Of a stretch of DNA of 64,000 nucleotides, positions 42,983-50,923 are shown piece after piece. Within the stretch, counting starts at the first letter, position 1. Each line of letters opens with the position of its first letter. A program made the position numbers and the translations under genes. Under the pieces are notes generated by a model, which did not search any database, had not been told where the DNA came from, and worked only from the letters and a program-made list of their open reading frames with translations. The stretch is from Taklimakanibacter sp021828105. GTDB taxonomy: Bacteria; Pseudomonadota; Alphaproteobacteria; Rhizobiales; Aestuariivirgaceae. The stretch spans positions 186,001-250,000 of the forward strand of contig JAKATG010000009.1 in assembly GCA_021828105.1 (NCBI GenBank), written 5' to 3'.

Positions 42983-43417
42983 ATGCCGAGCCGTCGGACG
43001 CTTCTCCTCGCGACACTCGCGCTTCCCTGGGCGGCCCGCGCTCGCGCGCATTCCTATCAGGCCGGCCAGATCGCCATTGGCCATGTCTGGGTCCTGCCGT
43101 CCGAAACCAACGAGACCCAGGCCTTCGCGCCCTTTTCCAATCGCGGCGCGGCAGCGGATGCGCTGGTCGCGGCGCGCTCACCCATTTGCTCGGTGATCGA
43201 ATTGCGCCAGAACAACCGCTATGACGATCCCGAGCTCAAATCGATCGAGCTCCTGCCGGGAAAGCCGGTCGCGATGCGCAAAGGTGCCCGCCATCTCCGC
43301 TTGATCGGCCTCACCAAGGCGCTGAAAGCCGGCGACCGCTTCGAGCTGACGCTCGATTTCCTCAATGCCGGCGAAACGGTCGTCGAAGCGATCGTCGAGG
43401 ACGGCTCAGGGCATTAA
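42983..43417 (+). CDS. PCu(A)C-fold protein lacking the copper-binding residues
   Basis: 144 residues with a signal peptide (RRTLLLATLALPWAARARA) and a mature start HSYQAGQIAIGHVW. The fold pattern of PCu(A)C (DUF461) is clear in the C-terminal half (IELLPGKPVAM, HLRLIGLTKALKAGDRF, LTLDFLNAG). The copper motif H(M)x10Mx21HxM is not kept: the ELH-type position reads ELRQ, the following Met residues are absent, and HxM reads HLR. It therefore probably does not bind Cu(I) in the usual way. 4 nt after the NicO gene. Confidence 0.75.
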   Translation: MPSRRTLLLATLALPWAARARAHSYQAGQIAIGHVWVLPSETNETQAFAPFSNRGAAADALVAARSPICSVIELRQNNRYDDPELKSIELLPGKPVAMRKGARHLRLIGLTKALKAGDRFELTLDFLNAGETVVEAIVEDGSGH

Positions 43418-43454
43418 AGATCTCCGGCCAGTGCCATGCCTTCGAACACTGCGC

Positions 43455-43472
43455 GCCTGCGAGAACGCAGGC
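43455..43472 (+). terminator. Probable terminator of the metal cluster
   Basis: A perfect 7-bp stem (GCCTGCG / CGCAGGC) with an AGAA loop lies 37 nt after the PCuAC-fold stop. Only a weak T content follows. Confidence 0.4.
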
Positions 43473-43492
43473 CAGATTGTCACTCGACGGTG

Positions 43493-43508
43493 ATTACCCT
43501 AGAGTAAT
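43493..43508 (+). promoter_or_regulatory. Small palindrome upstream of the winged-helix/ATPase regulator
   Basis: ATTAC - 6 nt - GTAAT lies 42 nt before the chosen start codon. A possible autoregulatory operator; there is no independent support. Confidence 0.25.
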
Positions 43509-43550
43509 GCGCCTCGAAAAAGGGGCAGCAGCGAGCTATTGGAGTCCGCA

Positions 43551-46415
43551 GTGCCAGCCGAGGGTGTCTCACAGGACGTAATTGCGTCTTTCGGCCCGTT
43601 TCGCTTGAGCGCCGGCGAGCGATTGCTGATGAAGGGTGAGGAGCGTGTCGCCATCGGCGGGCGTGCGCTCGATATCCTCATCGCACTTGTGGAAAATGCC
43701 GGCGAGGTCCTGACCACGCGAGATCTGATCGAACGTGTTTGGCCGAACGTGTTCGTAGACGAAGCAAGTCTTCGAGTAAATCTCGGCACCCTCCGCAAGG
43801 TTTTGGGCGACGGACGAGGCGGGGCCCGGTATATCGCCAACGTTCCGGGGCGTGGCTACTGCTTCGTAGCGCAATTGCAGCGCTCCGCATTCGCAGCTAC
43901 CGGACCGTCCGCCAGCGCGGCGAACAGATTTCAGAAGCTGCCAGCGCGACTGGAAAGGATGATCGGCCGCAACGAGACCGTCGCTGCTTTGCGATTGATG
44001 CTTATGGATCGCCGGTTCGTCAGCGTTGTCGGGCCAGGCGGCATGGGCAAGACGACCGTCGCCTTGGCATTGGCTCATGCTGTGCGCACCGATTTCTCCG
44101 ACAGGGTCCATTTCCTCGATCTCCACACTTTGCGGGATTCATCGCTCGTCGCCGGCTCGGTGGCCTCGACCCTTGGGCTGATCGGTCAGGTTACGCAGGA
44201 TCCAGTGGTTGGCTTGATCGCTTTCCTTGCCGATAAGCCGATACTTCTCGTTCTCGATAGTTGCGAACACGTAATTGAGGCGGTCGCCGCGCTCACCGAG
44301 CGGCTCTACGCCGAGGCGCCTCTGGTGCATCTCGTCGCGACGAGCCGTGAAGCCCTGCGCGTCGAGGGCGAGAACGTGCATCGGTTGGTGCCACTCGAAG
44401 GTCCGGTCGAAGACGCTGGATTGACGGCTGTCCAAGCGCTTGCCTCACCGGCGGTGCAGCTCTTCATGGAGCGTGCCGCCGCCGCGGGGTACAGCGCCGA
44501 GCTCAGTGATGCGGACGCGCCCATCCTGGCCGCGATGTGCCGGCGGCTTGACGGGATCGCGCTGGCAATCGAACTCGCCGCCGGGCGTGTAGGTGTGTAT
44601 GGAATCAAGGGAACCGCCGACCAGCTCAACGATCGTTTCAAGCTTCTCTGGCACGGTCGGCGAAGTGCTCCACCGCGCCATCAAACACTTCAGGCGATGC
44701 TCGACTGGAGCTACAACCTGCTGTCACCCTATGAACAGATGATCTTGCGCAGGCTGTCTGTATTCGTGGGCGCCTTCACGCTTGCAGACGCCTTGGCGGT
44801 TGCGACGGACGACCAAGCCGACATGCCAAGGGCTGCTGATGCGATCGCGAGCCTGGTTGACAAGTCACTCATGCGGACGTCCGAGTTCGCCGGATCCACT
44901 TACCACCGCCTCCTCGACACGACGCGGGAGTATGCCGCGGTCAAGCTGGCGGAAACCGACGAGAAAGAAGTGATGTCGAGGCGCCACGCGCTGCGCTATG
45001 CCGAACGCTTCGCGCCCGACACGACAAGAGCGATCGCATTCCGGAGTCACGACGTGTCGGCCTACGAGCCGCATATGGGCAATATCCGGGCTGCGCTTGA
45101 TTGGAGCTTCTCGGAATCGGGCGACATGCAGACCGGTGTTGGGCTCGCGGCGGGTGCGGCGCCTCTGTTCTTGGGCTTCTCGCTGCTGGGCGAGTGCGAA
45201 TCGTGGTGCGAACGGGGCCTGTCGGCCTTGCACGAGGTTGATCGTGGAACGACACGCGAGCTGGCCCTTCAGGCGGCATTGGCGCTGTCCTCGATGTTCA
45301 CGCGCGGCAACAGTGACGGTGTGAGAAGGGCGATCGAGCGGGGCATCGGGCTGGCCGAAGCCCTGCGTGACGGACAGTACAAATTGCACTTGCTGGCTGG
45401 ATTGAACATCTTCCTAACCCGGGTCGGCGATTTTCGCGGTGCGCTCACTTGCGCCGAGCGGAGCATGCTTGTTGCCGGCGAGCTTGGCGAAGAACCCGGA
45501 GTGATCATGGCTGAGTGGATGCTCGGTGTCGCCCATCACCTCTCCGGGAATCAAGCTGCGGCGCTGCAGCACTGCGAGCGTGGGATGGAGCTGGAAGAAG
45601 CGTCCGGCGGTGTCCGGGTCGACTTCTTCGGCTATGATCATCGGGTGCGGGCGCTCGTGGCGCTGGCTCGGACAGCGTGGTTGCGCGGCATGCCGGAGAA
45701 AGGGCTCAGGATAGCTGACCAGGCCGTCGAGGAGGCAATGCAGCGCGATCATCCGGTCACGCTCTGTATCTCGCTGATCTACACGCTGCCGGTCTATCTC
45801 TGGAGCGGTGATTTCGAGCGCTCGGCACGGTGCATCGAGCAGGTCCTGTCCTGCGCGGCGAAATATTCCTTGGCTCCCTATTCCGCTCTCGGCCTTGCGC
45901 TGAAGGGCGAGCACATGATCTTGAGTGGAAAGCCGGCGGAGGGCGTTCATCTCCTGCGCAGCACGCTTGAGACACTCAATGCCGAGCGCCACCATATTCT
46001 GGCGACAGCTTTCTTCCGGGCGCTGGCCGAAGGCATGATGAAATGTGGCGAGCTCGATGAGGCTGCCGCGATGATCGACCGGGCGCTTGCGCTGGCGGAG
46101 CAGGCCGGGGAGACCTATGACCGTCCAGATCTGCTGCGCGTGTCGGCCGAAATTCGCCTGGCGGGTGCAGAGCCGGATGCGAGGGTGGCGGAGGACTCCT
46201 TGCTCCAGGCGCTCTTTTGGGCCAGCAAGCAGTCGGCGCTGGCGTGGGAATTGCGGGCGGCCGTTCCGCTGGCCAGGCTGTGGGCAAGGCAAGGACAGGC
46301 GGATCGTGCCAAGGATCTCCTTAGCCGGCTCCTTCAGCGGTTCGATGAGGGCTCTACGACGCCGGATACGAGATCGGCAAGCGCTCTCCTCGCCGAGTTG
46401 ACTGGGACGATGTGA
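43551..46415 (+). CDS. Winged-helix regulator with NB-ARC-like ATPase and TPR-like C-terminus
   Basis: About 954 residues. An OmpR/PhoB-type DNA-binding domain covers about residues 10-110 (GRALDILIALVENAGEVLTT, GRGYCF). A STAND-type ATPase follows, with Walker A VGPGGMGKTTVALAL (about 160-174), Walker B ILLVLDSCEHV and the sensor-like LVATSREALRVEGE. The remaining 500 residues are helical and repeat-like, suited to ligand sensing (COG3903-type predicted ATPases; relatives of MalT/AfsR style switches). GTG 43551 has GGAG 6 nt upstream and is preferred over TTG 43539. The target is unknown; the downstream gene is convergent. Confidence 0.82.
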   Translation: MPAEGVSQDVIASFGPFRLSAGERLLMKGEERVAIGGRALDILIALVENAGEVLTTRDLIERVWPNVFVDEASLRVNLGTLRKVLGDGRGGARYIANVPGRGYCFVAQLQRSAFAATGPSASAANRFQKLPARLERMIGRNETVAALRLMLMDRRFVSVVGPGGMGKTTVALALAHAVRTDFSDRVHFLDLHTLRDSSLVAGSVASTLGLIGQVTQDPVVGLIAFLADKPILLVLDSCEHVIEAVAALTERLYAEAPLVHLVATSREALRVEGENVHRLVPLEGPVEDAGLTAVQALASPAVQLFMERAAAAGYSAELSDADAPILAAMCRRLDGIALAIELAAGRVGVYGIKGTADQLNDRFKLLWHGRRSAPPRHQTLQAMLDWSYNLLSPYEQMILRRLSVFVGAFTLADALAVATDDQADMPRAADAIASLVDKSLMRTSEFAGSTYHRLLDTTREYAAVKLAETDEKEVMSRRHALRYAERFAPDTTRAIAFRSHDVSAYEPHMGNIRAALDWSFSESGDMQTGVGLAAGAAPLFLGFSLLGECESWCERGLSALHEVDRGTTRELALQAALALSSMFTRGNSDGVRRAIERGIGLAEALRDGQYKLHLLAGLNIFLTRVGDFRGALTCAERSMLVAGELGEEPGVIMAEWMLGVAHHLSGNQAAALQHCERGMELEEASGGVRVDFFGYDHRVRALVALARTAWLRGMPEKGLRIADQAVEEAMQRDHPVTLCISLIYTLPVYLWSGDFERSARCIEQVLSCAAKYSLAPYSALGLALKGEHMILSGKPAEGVHLLRSTLETLNAERHHILATAFFRALAEGMMKCGELDEAAAMIDRALALAEQAGETYDRPDLLRVSAEIRLAGAEPDARVAEDSLLQALFWASKQSALAWELRAAVPLARLWARQGQADRAKDLLSRLLQRFDEGSTTPDTRSASALLAELTGTM

Positions 46416-46455
46416 GATGGGTGCCGCACACAGATGCGTGCGGCACCCTCATCTC
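46414..46455. terminator. Bidirectional hairpin terminator shared by two convergent genes
   Basis: An 11-bp perfect stem (46419-46429 with 46438-46448) is extended by GAGAT/ATCTC across a 2-nt bulge. It starts inside the stop codon of the regulator gene and ends inside the stop codon of the epoxide hydrolase gene. There are no T-runs, so termination strength is uncertain. Confidence 0.55.
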
Positions 46456-47740
46456 ATATGGATCGGCGCAGCGACTTGAAGCTGGCGCGGATTTCTTCCG
46501 AAAGGAATTTCGGCTGCTCCCAGGCGGCAAAGTGGCCGCCCTTGGGAAGCCTGTTGAAGTGGATCAGGTTGGGATAGGCCTGCTCCGCCCAACTCCTCGG
46601 CGCCTGGAAGAGGTCATCCGGAAAGGCGCTCGCGGCCACCGGGATCTTCACACCTTTCGGCGTGAAGAAAGCGGCCTTGTTCTCCCAGTAGAGACGGGCC
46701 GCGGAAACCCCGGTATTCGTCAGCCAGAACAGCGTGATGTTGTCGAGGACGTCGTCGCGCGAAAGGCCTTCGGGGACGCCATTGAAGGAGCGCGAGATCA
46801 GCTCGAGGCTGCGCGCGTCGTGGTCGATCATGAAGGTGGCTAGGCCGACGGGTGAATCCGCCAGCCCGGTCAGGGTTTGCGGGCGCGTGCCCATGAACAG
46901 GGCGTAGTAGACGTCCTTGTAGAAGGCCGCCAGTTGCTCGTAGGCATGTTTCTCATCCGCGGAGAGCCCGTCCGGCGCCGGCGCGCCGGCAAAAGCCGCG
47001 GCGTTGATCGCCGGCGGCACCACGCAAGGCATGTTGGTGTGGATGGCGAGCAGTCCTTTGGGCGCCTGCACGCCCATTTGGTCGACGACGATGGCGCCCC
47101 AGTCGCCGCCTTGCGCAACATAGTTTGTGTAGCCAAGGCGGTTCATCAGCACATTCCACGCGCGCGCGATGCGTTCGGGGCCCCAACCGGTCTCGGTCGG
47201 CTTTCCCGAGAAGCCGTAACCTGGCATCGACGGAATCACCACATGGAAGGCGTCGGTGGCGCTGCCGCCATGCGCGGTCGGGTTGGTGAGAGGCTCGATA
47301 AGCTTGAGTTGTTCTATGATCGAGCCCGGCCAACCGTGCGTCACGATGAGCGGCAACGCGTTCTCGTGTTTCGAGCGCACGTGAATGAACTGGATGTCGA
47401 GGCCATCGATCTCGGTTATGAAATTGGGCCAGGAATTCAGCCGGGCCTCGACCTTGCGCCAGTCGTACTCCGTGGCCCAGTAGCGCGCGAGCTTCTGCAC
47501 GGTCGCGAGCGGCACGCCCTGTGAAAAATCGGCAACGGTCTCTTTCTCGGGTAACCGGGCGGCAGCGATGCGCCGGCGCAGTTCGTCGAGTTCCTCCTGC
47601 GGGATGTTGACGGTGAAGGGACGGACAGAATCACCTCCGGTCGATGCTTCAAGCGCTCCGGGGAGCATGCTGATGGCGCCGGCGGCTGCCGCGACAGCAA
47701 GCAGTTCACGACGCGTGGGCGATTGCGATGATGTTGACAT
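46454..47740 (-). CDS. Epoxide hydrolase family protein, Tat-exported
   Basis: About 428 residues. A twin-arginine-type signal (TRRELLAVAAAAGAISMLPG) is followed by an N-terminal EHN domain and an alpha/beta-hydrolase core. The oxyanion motif is HGWPGS (135-140), the nucleophile Asp213 lies in GGDWG, and the late catalytic His is in KGGHFAAWEQP. Hydrates epoxides to diols, probably in the periplasm. The start at 47740 has AGGAGG 5 nt upstream; the frame extension to 47785 is not needed. Confidence 0.85.
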   Translation of the reverse strand: MSTSSQSPTRRELLAVAAAAGAISMLPGALEASTGGDSVRPFTVNIPQEELDELRRRIAAARLPEKETVADFSQGVPLATVQKLARYWATEYDWRKVEARLNSWPNFITEIDGLDIQFIHVRSKHENALPLIVTHGWPGSIIEQLKLIEPLTNPTAHGGSATDAFHVVIPSMPGYGFSGKPTETGWGPERIARAWNVLMNRLGYTNYVAQGGDWGAIVVDQMGVQAPKGLLAIHTNMPCVVPPAINAAAFAGAPAPDGLSADEKHAYEQLAAFYKDVYYALFMGTRPQTLTGLADSPVGLATFMIDHDARSLELISRSFNGVPEGLSRDDVLDNITLFWLTNTGVSAARLYWENKAAFFTPKGVKIPVAASAFPDDLFQAPRSWAEQAYPNLIHFNRLPKGGHFAAWEQPKFLSEEIRASFKSLRRSI

Positions 47741-48352
47741 GACAACCTCCTGTGTCTCTCGGTTCGATAGCGGCGCAGAAATCACCTGCGCCTCTCAAGC
47801 GCCGACAGCTTGCGCGCAATGCCGGTGGAAGCGGAGTAAATGGTTGTAAATTTCTGTAAGGCGAATGACGCTATTGATTGCAGGGAGAGGGGATGCTTCC
47901 TGCCGGAAAAAGTCTCGGCTGCCGACAGCGTCAGAGCTCACCGTTGTGTATTCGGGCGGAAGAGACAGCGCCGCGCAAGCCTCTTGCAATCGTGGGCCAA
48001 GCCGTGAGATTTGGGAAATATCAGTATGGAACGTGTGTCTGAAGGCTCACCTCTGTGCCGGCGGTCGTGCGAGTAGCGGCAAAGGCATGAGATTTTAGAC
48101 GCAAGCCGTAGGAAATTCTACAAAGCGGGCGGCAATGAGTGGTCAACGCTGGAAATTCCCTGTTCCGGGAGGTTTCAGCAAGCCAACTCATTGATATCGC
48201 TGAGGTGAGAATCTTTTTACGAGAATTCCCTGATATTCGCTGTAAATCCCTGTATCCGGGCCGTAGCCGGCGCCATGAGTCGTAGGGACCAATTCCTCTC
48301 CATCGACAATCTGGTCCCAAACATTCACCGCGACAGAACGGAGCAGCGATGC
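47741..48352. other. Gene-poor 612-bp gap
   Basis: No convincing gene is seen between the epoxide hydrolase start and the end of the alcohol dehydrogenase gene. A 117-codon minus-strand frame (48021-48374) lacks family features and crosses the repeat remnant below. Base composition is less GC-rich than the neighbours, fitting a decayed insertion site. Confidence 0.5.
48151..48258. repeat. Remnant of a dispersed repeat with AAATTCCCTG-like units
   Basis: Three related units recur: AAATTCCCTGTTCCGG (from 48153), GAATTCCCTGATATTCGC and AAATCCCTGTATCCGG (ending about 48258). Their reverse complement shares GGATACAGGGA with bases 882-892 of this window. I recall similar strings near mobile-element scars in rhizobial genomes, but the element itself cannot be named. 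Confidence 0.35.
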
Positions 48353-49513
48353 TTACAGATCGCCCGTCACGCATTTCTTCGCCAGCGCCTTGTACTGCTT
48401 CTCGCTGAACGGTATCGGATTGCCGCCGGCGGACGGGTCCTTGATCGCCATCTTCGCCACTTCGTCAAGCCGCTTCGCGTCGATGCCGATATCGGCGAGC
48501 TTGTGCGGGATGCCGACTTCTTTGCGAAGGCTGAGGATCCATTTGAGGAAGCCGTTGAATCCGCCCTTGATGCCGAGATAGGCGGCGGCGCGCTCGATGT
48601 CCTTCTCGATCTTCTTGCGGTTGGCTTTCAACACATAGGGCATGACGATGCCGTTGAGGAGCCCGTGATGGGCGTCATAGAGGCCGCCGAAGGGATGCGA
48701 CAAGGCATGGATGGCACCCAAGCCCCGCTGGAAGGCGGTGGCGCCCATGGAGGAAGCCACGAGCATATTGCCGCGTGCGTCGAGGTCCTGGCCCTTCTTC
48801 ACCGCCTTGGCGAGATTGTCCTTGATGAGCGCCATGCCTTCGAGCGCCACACCCTTTGCAAGGGGGTGATAGAAGGGCGCACAATAGGCTTCGAGGCAAT
48901 GCGCCAGCGCATCCATGCCGGTCGCCGCGGTGAGCTTGGGCGGCAGGCCGGCCGAGAGCTCTGGATCGAGCAGCGCCACTTTCGGCATGATGGCCGGATG
49001 GAAGATGATCTTCTTCTCATGCGTCTCGGGATGGGTGACGACACCGGCGCGGCCCACTTCCGAGCCCGTGCCCGCCGTCGTCGGCACGGCGATGATGGGC
49101 GCGATCTTCGCCGCATCGGCCCTGGTCCACCAGTCGCCGATATCCTCGAGGTCGAAGACCGAGATCTTCTGGCCGTGCATCAGCGCAATGAGCTTGCCGA
49201 CATCGAGGCCGGAGCCGCCGCCGAAGGCGATGACGCCGTCATGCTTGCCCGCCCTGAAGGCCTTGTTGCCGGCATGGATATTGCTCTCGACCGGATTGGG
49301 CCTGACGTCCGAGAACAGCGCCACGCCGAGGCCCGCCGCCTTGAGGTCGTCGAGGATCGCTTTCACCATCGGCATCCCTGCCAGGCCCGGATCGGTGACG
49401 AAGAGCGGCCGCTTGATGCCGTTGGCCGTGCACAATTCGGCGAGCTCCTTGATGCGGCCGTTGCCGAATTTGATCGCGGTCGGGAAATTGATGTTGCGGT
49501 TCGGTATGGTCAT
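48353..49513 (-). CDS. Iron-containing alcohol dehydrogenase
   Basis: 386 residues. The dinucleotide motif is GGGSGLDVGK and the metal-binding histidines lie in HALSHPFGGLYDAHHGL, the group III Fe-ADH signature. Oxidises a primary alcohol to the aldehyde (or the reverse). It lies 3 nt after the aldehyde dehydrogenase gene and is the last gene of a minus-strand operon that also encodes a glutamine-synthetase-like ligase. The alcohol may therefore be a gamma-glutamylated amino alcohol. Confidence 0.87.
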   Translation of the reverse strand: MTIPNRNINFPTAIKFGNGRIKELAELCTANGIKRPLFVTDPGLAGMPMVKAILDDLKAAGLGVALFSDVRPNPVESNIHAGNKAFRAGKHDGVIAFGGGSGLDVGKLIALMHGQKISVFDLEDIGDWWTRADAAKIAPIIAVPTTAGTGSEVGRAGVVTHPETHEKKIIFHPAIMPKVALLDPELSAGLPPKLTAATGMDALAHCLEAYCAPFYHPLAKGVALEGMALIKDNLAKAVKKGQDLDARGNMLVASSMGATAFQRGLGAIHALSHPFGGLYDAHHGLLNGIVMPYVLKANRKKIEKDIERAAAYLGIKGGFNGFLKWILSLRKEVGIPHKLADIGIDAKRLDEVAKMAIKDPSAGGNPIPFSEKQYKALAKKCVTGDL

Positions 49514-49516
49514 GGG

Positions 49517-50911
49517 TCAGCTCGTCTTCGTTCTCAAATGATAGCTCTTGGGGCGCGTCAGGGCTTCATAGCCCACGACGGAAAGGGTGGCGCCGCGGCC
49601 CGTATCCTTGACGCCGGTCCAGGTCAAGGCCGGATCGAGATAATCGCAGCGGTTCATGAACACCGTCCCGGTCGCAATCTCGTTGCCGATCTTCTGCGCC
49701 GCATCGGCGTCCTCGGTCCACACCGCGGCGGTCAGGCCATAGGGGGAATCGTTCATGAGCTCGATCGCTTCGGCATCGTCGCTCACCTTCATGATGCCGA
49801 CGACCGGACCAAAGCTTTCCTCCGTCATCACCGACATCTGGTGGTTGACGCCCGTCAGCACTTGCGGCGCCATATAGGCCGAGCCCTTGCGATCGCGCGC
49901 GAAGCTCTTGGGGTCGATATGGGCCTTGGCCCCTGCCCTCTGCGCGGAGGCGATCTGCTTGCGCACGAAATCGGCCGCCTCGGGCTTCACCATGGGCCCC
50001 AAGGTGGTCGCCTCGTCGAGCGGCGAGCCCAGCACATACTTCTTCGTCAGGTCGACGACGCCGTCGATGAAATCGCCCCACACTTTCTTGTGCACATAGA
50101 TGCGCTCGATACCGCAGCAGCTCTGGCCCGAATTGAAGAAGGCGCCATCGACGAGATTCTCGATCGCATGCGCCATATTGGCGTCGGGGCGCACATAGGC
50201 CGGGTCCTTGCCGCCGAGCTCGAGGCCGACATTGATGAAGCGCCCGGCGGCGGCCTTCTCCATAGCCTTGCCGCCCGAGACCGAGCCCGTGAAGCACACC
50301 ATGCTCACATGGCCGCCCGAGATGATATCGGCCGTCTGCTCATGCGAGAGCACCAGGTTCTGGAAGACGTCCTTGGGCAATCCTGCCGCCTTGAAGGCCT
50401 TGGCGAAGCGCTCGCCGACCAGGATGGTCTGCGCCGCGTGCTTGAGGACCACCGCATTGCCGGCCATCAGCGCCGGGATGATGGAATTCACGGCGGTCAG
50501 ATAGGGATAGTTCCAGGGGGCGATGGTGAAGACGACGCCCAGCGGCTCGCGCTTGATATAGCGCAGGAAGCCGTCCTTGGGCTCAGGCCGGATATCGGCA
50601 AGCGACCTTTCGGCGATCGCGATCATATAGCGGGCGCGCTCCTCGAAGCCTCTGAGCTCGCCCGCGCCATAGCGGATGGGACGTCCCATTTGCCAGGCGA
50701 GCTCCGGCACGATCTGGTCCTTCATGGCGAGCATGGCGTCGACCGCCGCCGAGCAGTATTTCGCCCGTTCCGCCAAGGGTGCGCGCTGCCATTTCTCTTG
50801 CGCCGCATGGGCGGCGGAGAAGGCTGCGGCAATGTCCTTCTTCTTCGCCACCGCGCGCTCGGCATAGGTCGAGCCGTCGACGGGCGAGATGCACTTGATC
50901 TTGTCGGCCAA
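49517..50911 (-). CDS. Aldehyde dehydrogenase family protein
   Basis: 464 residues. Catalytic Glu lies in LELGGKDPAYV and the nucleophile Cys in NSGQSCCGIERIYV; NAD-domain motifs such as APWNYPY are present. Converts an aldehyde to the acid. It starts at TTG 50911 with GAGGG about 8 nt upstream, 12 nt after the ligase gene. Within the operon it would finish the two-step oxidation begun by the Fe-ADH. Confidence 0.88.
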   Translation of the reverse strand: MADKIKCISPVDGSTYAERAVAKKKDIAAAFSAAHAAQEKWQRAPLAERAKYCSAAVDAMLAMKDQIVPELAWQMGRPIRYGAGELRGFEERARYMIAIAERSLADIRPEPKDGFLRYIKREPLGVVFTIAPWNYPYLTAVNSIIPALMAGNAVVLKHAAQTILVGERFAKAFKAAGLPKDVFQNLVLSHEQTADIISGGHVSMVCFTGSVSGGKAMEKAAAGRFINVGLELGGKDPAYVRPDANMAHAIENLVDGAFFNSGQSCCGIERIYVHKKVWGDFIDGVVDLTKKYVLGSPLDEATTLGPMVKPEAADFVRKQIASAQRAGAKAHIDPKSFARDRKGSAYMAPQVLTGVNHQMSVMTEESFGPVVGIMKVSDDAEAIELMNDSPYGLTAAVWTEDADAAQKIGNEIATGTVFMNRCDYLDPALTWTGVKDTGRGATLSVVGYEALTRPKSYHLRTKTS

Positions 50912-50923
50912 TTCCAGTCCCTC

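Noticed and set aside
48021..48374. A 117-codon minus-strand frame in the 612-bp gap.
   Set aside because: No ribosome-binding site, Arg/Ser-rich composition and overlap with repeat remnants; it also overlaps the end of the alcohol dehydrogenase gene.
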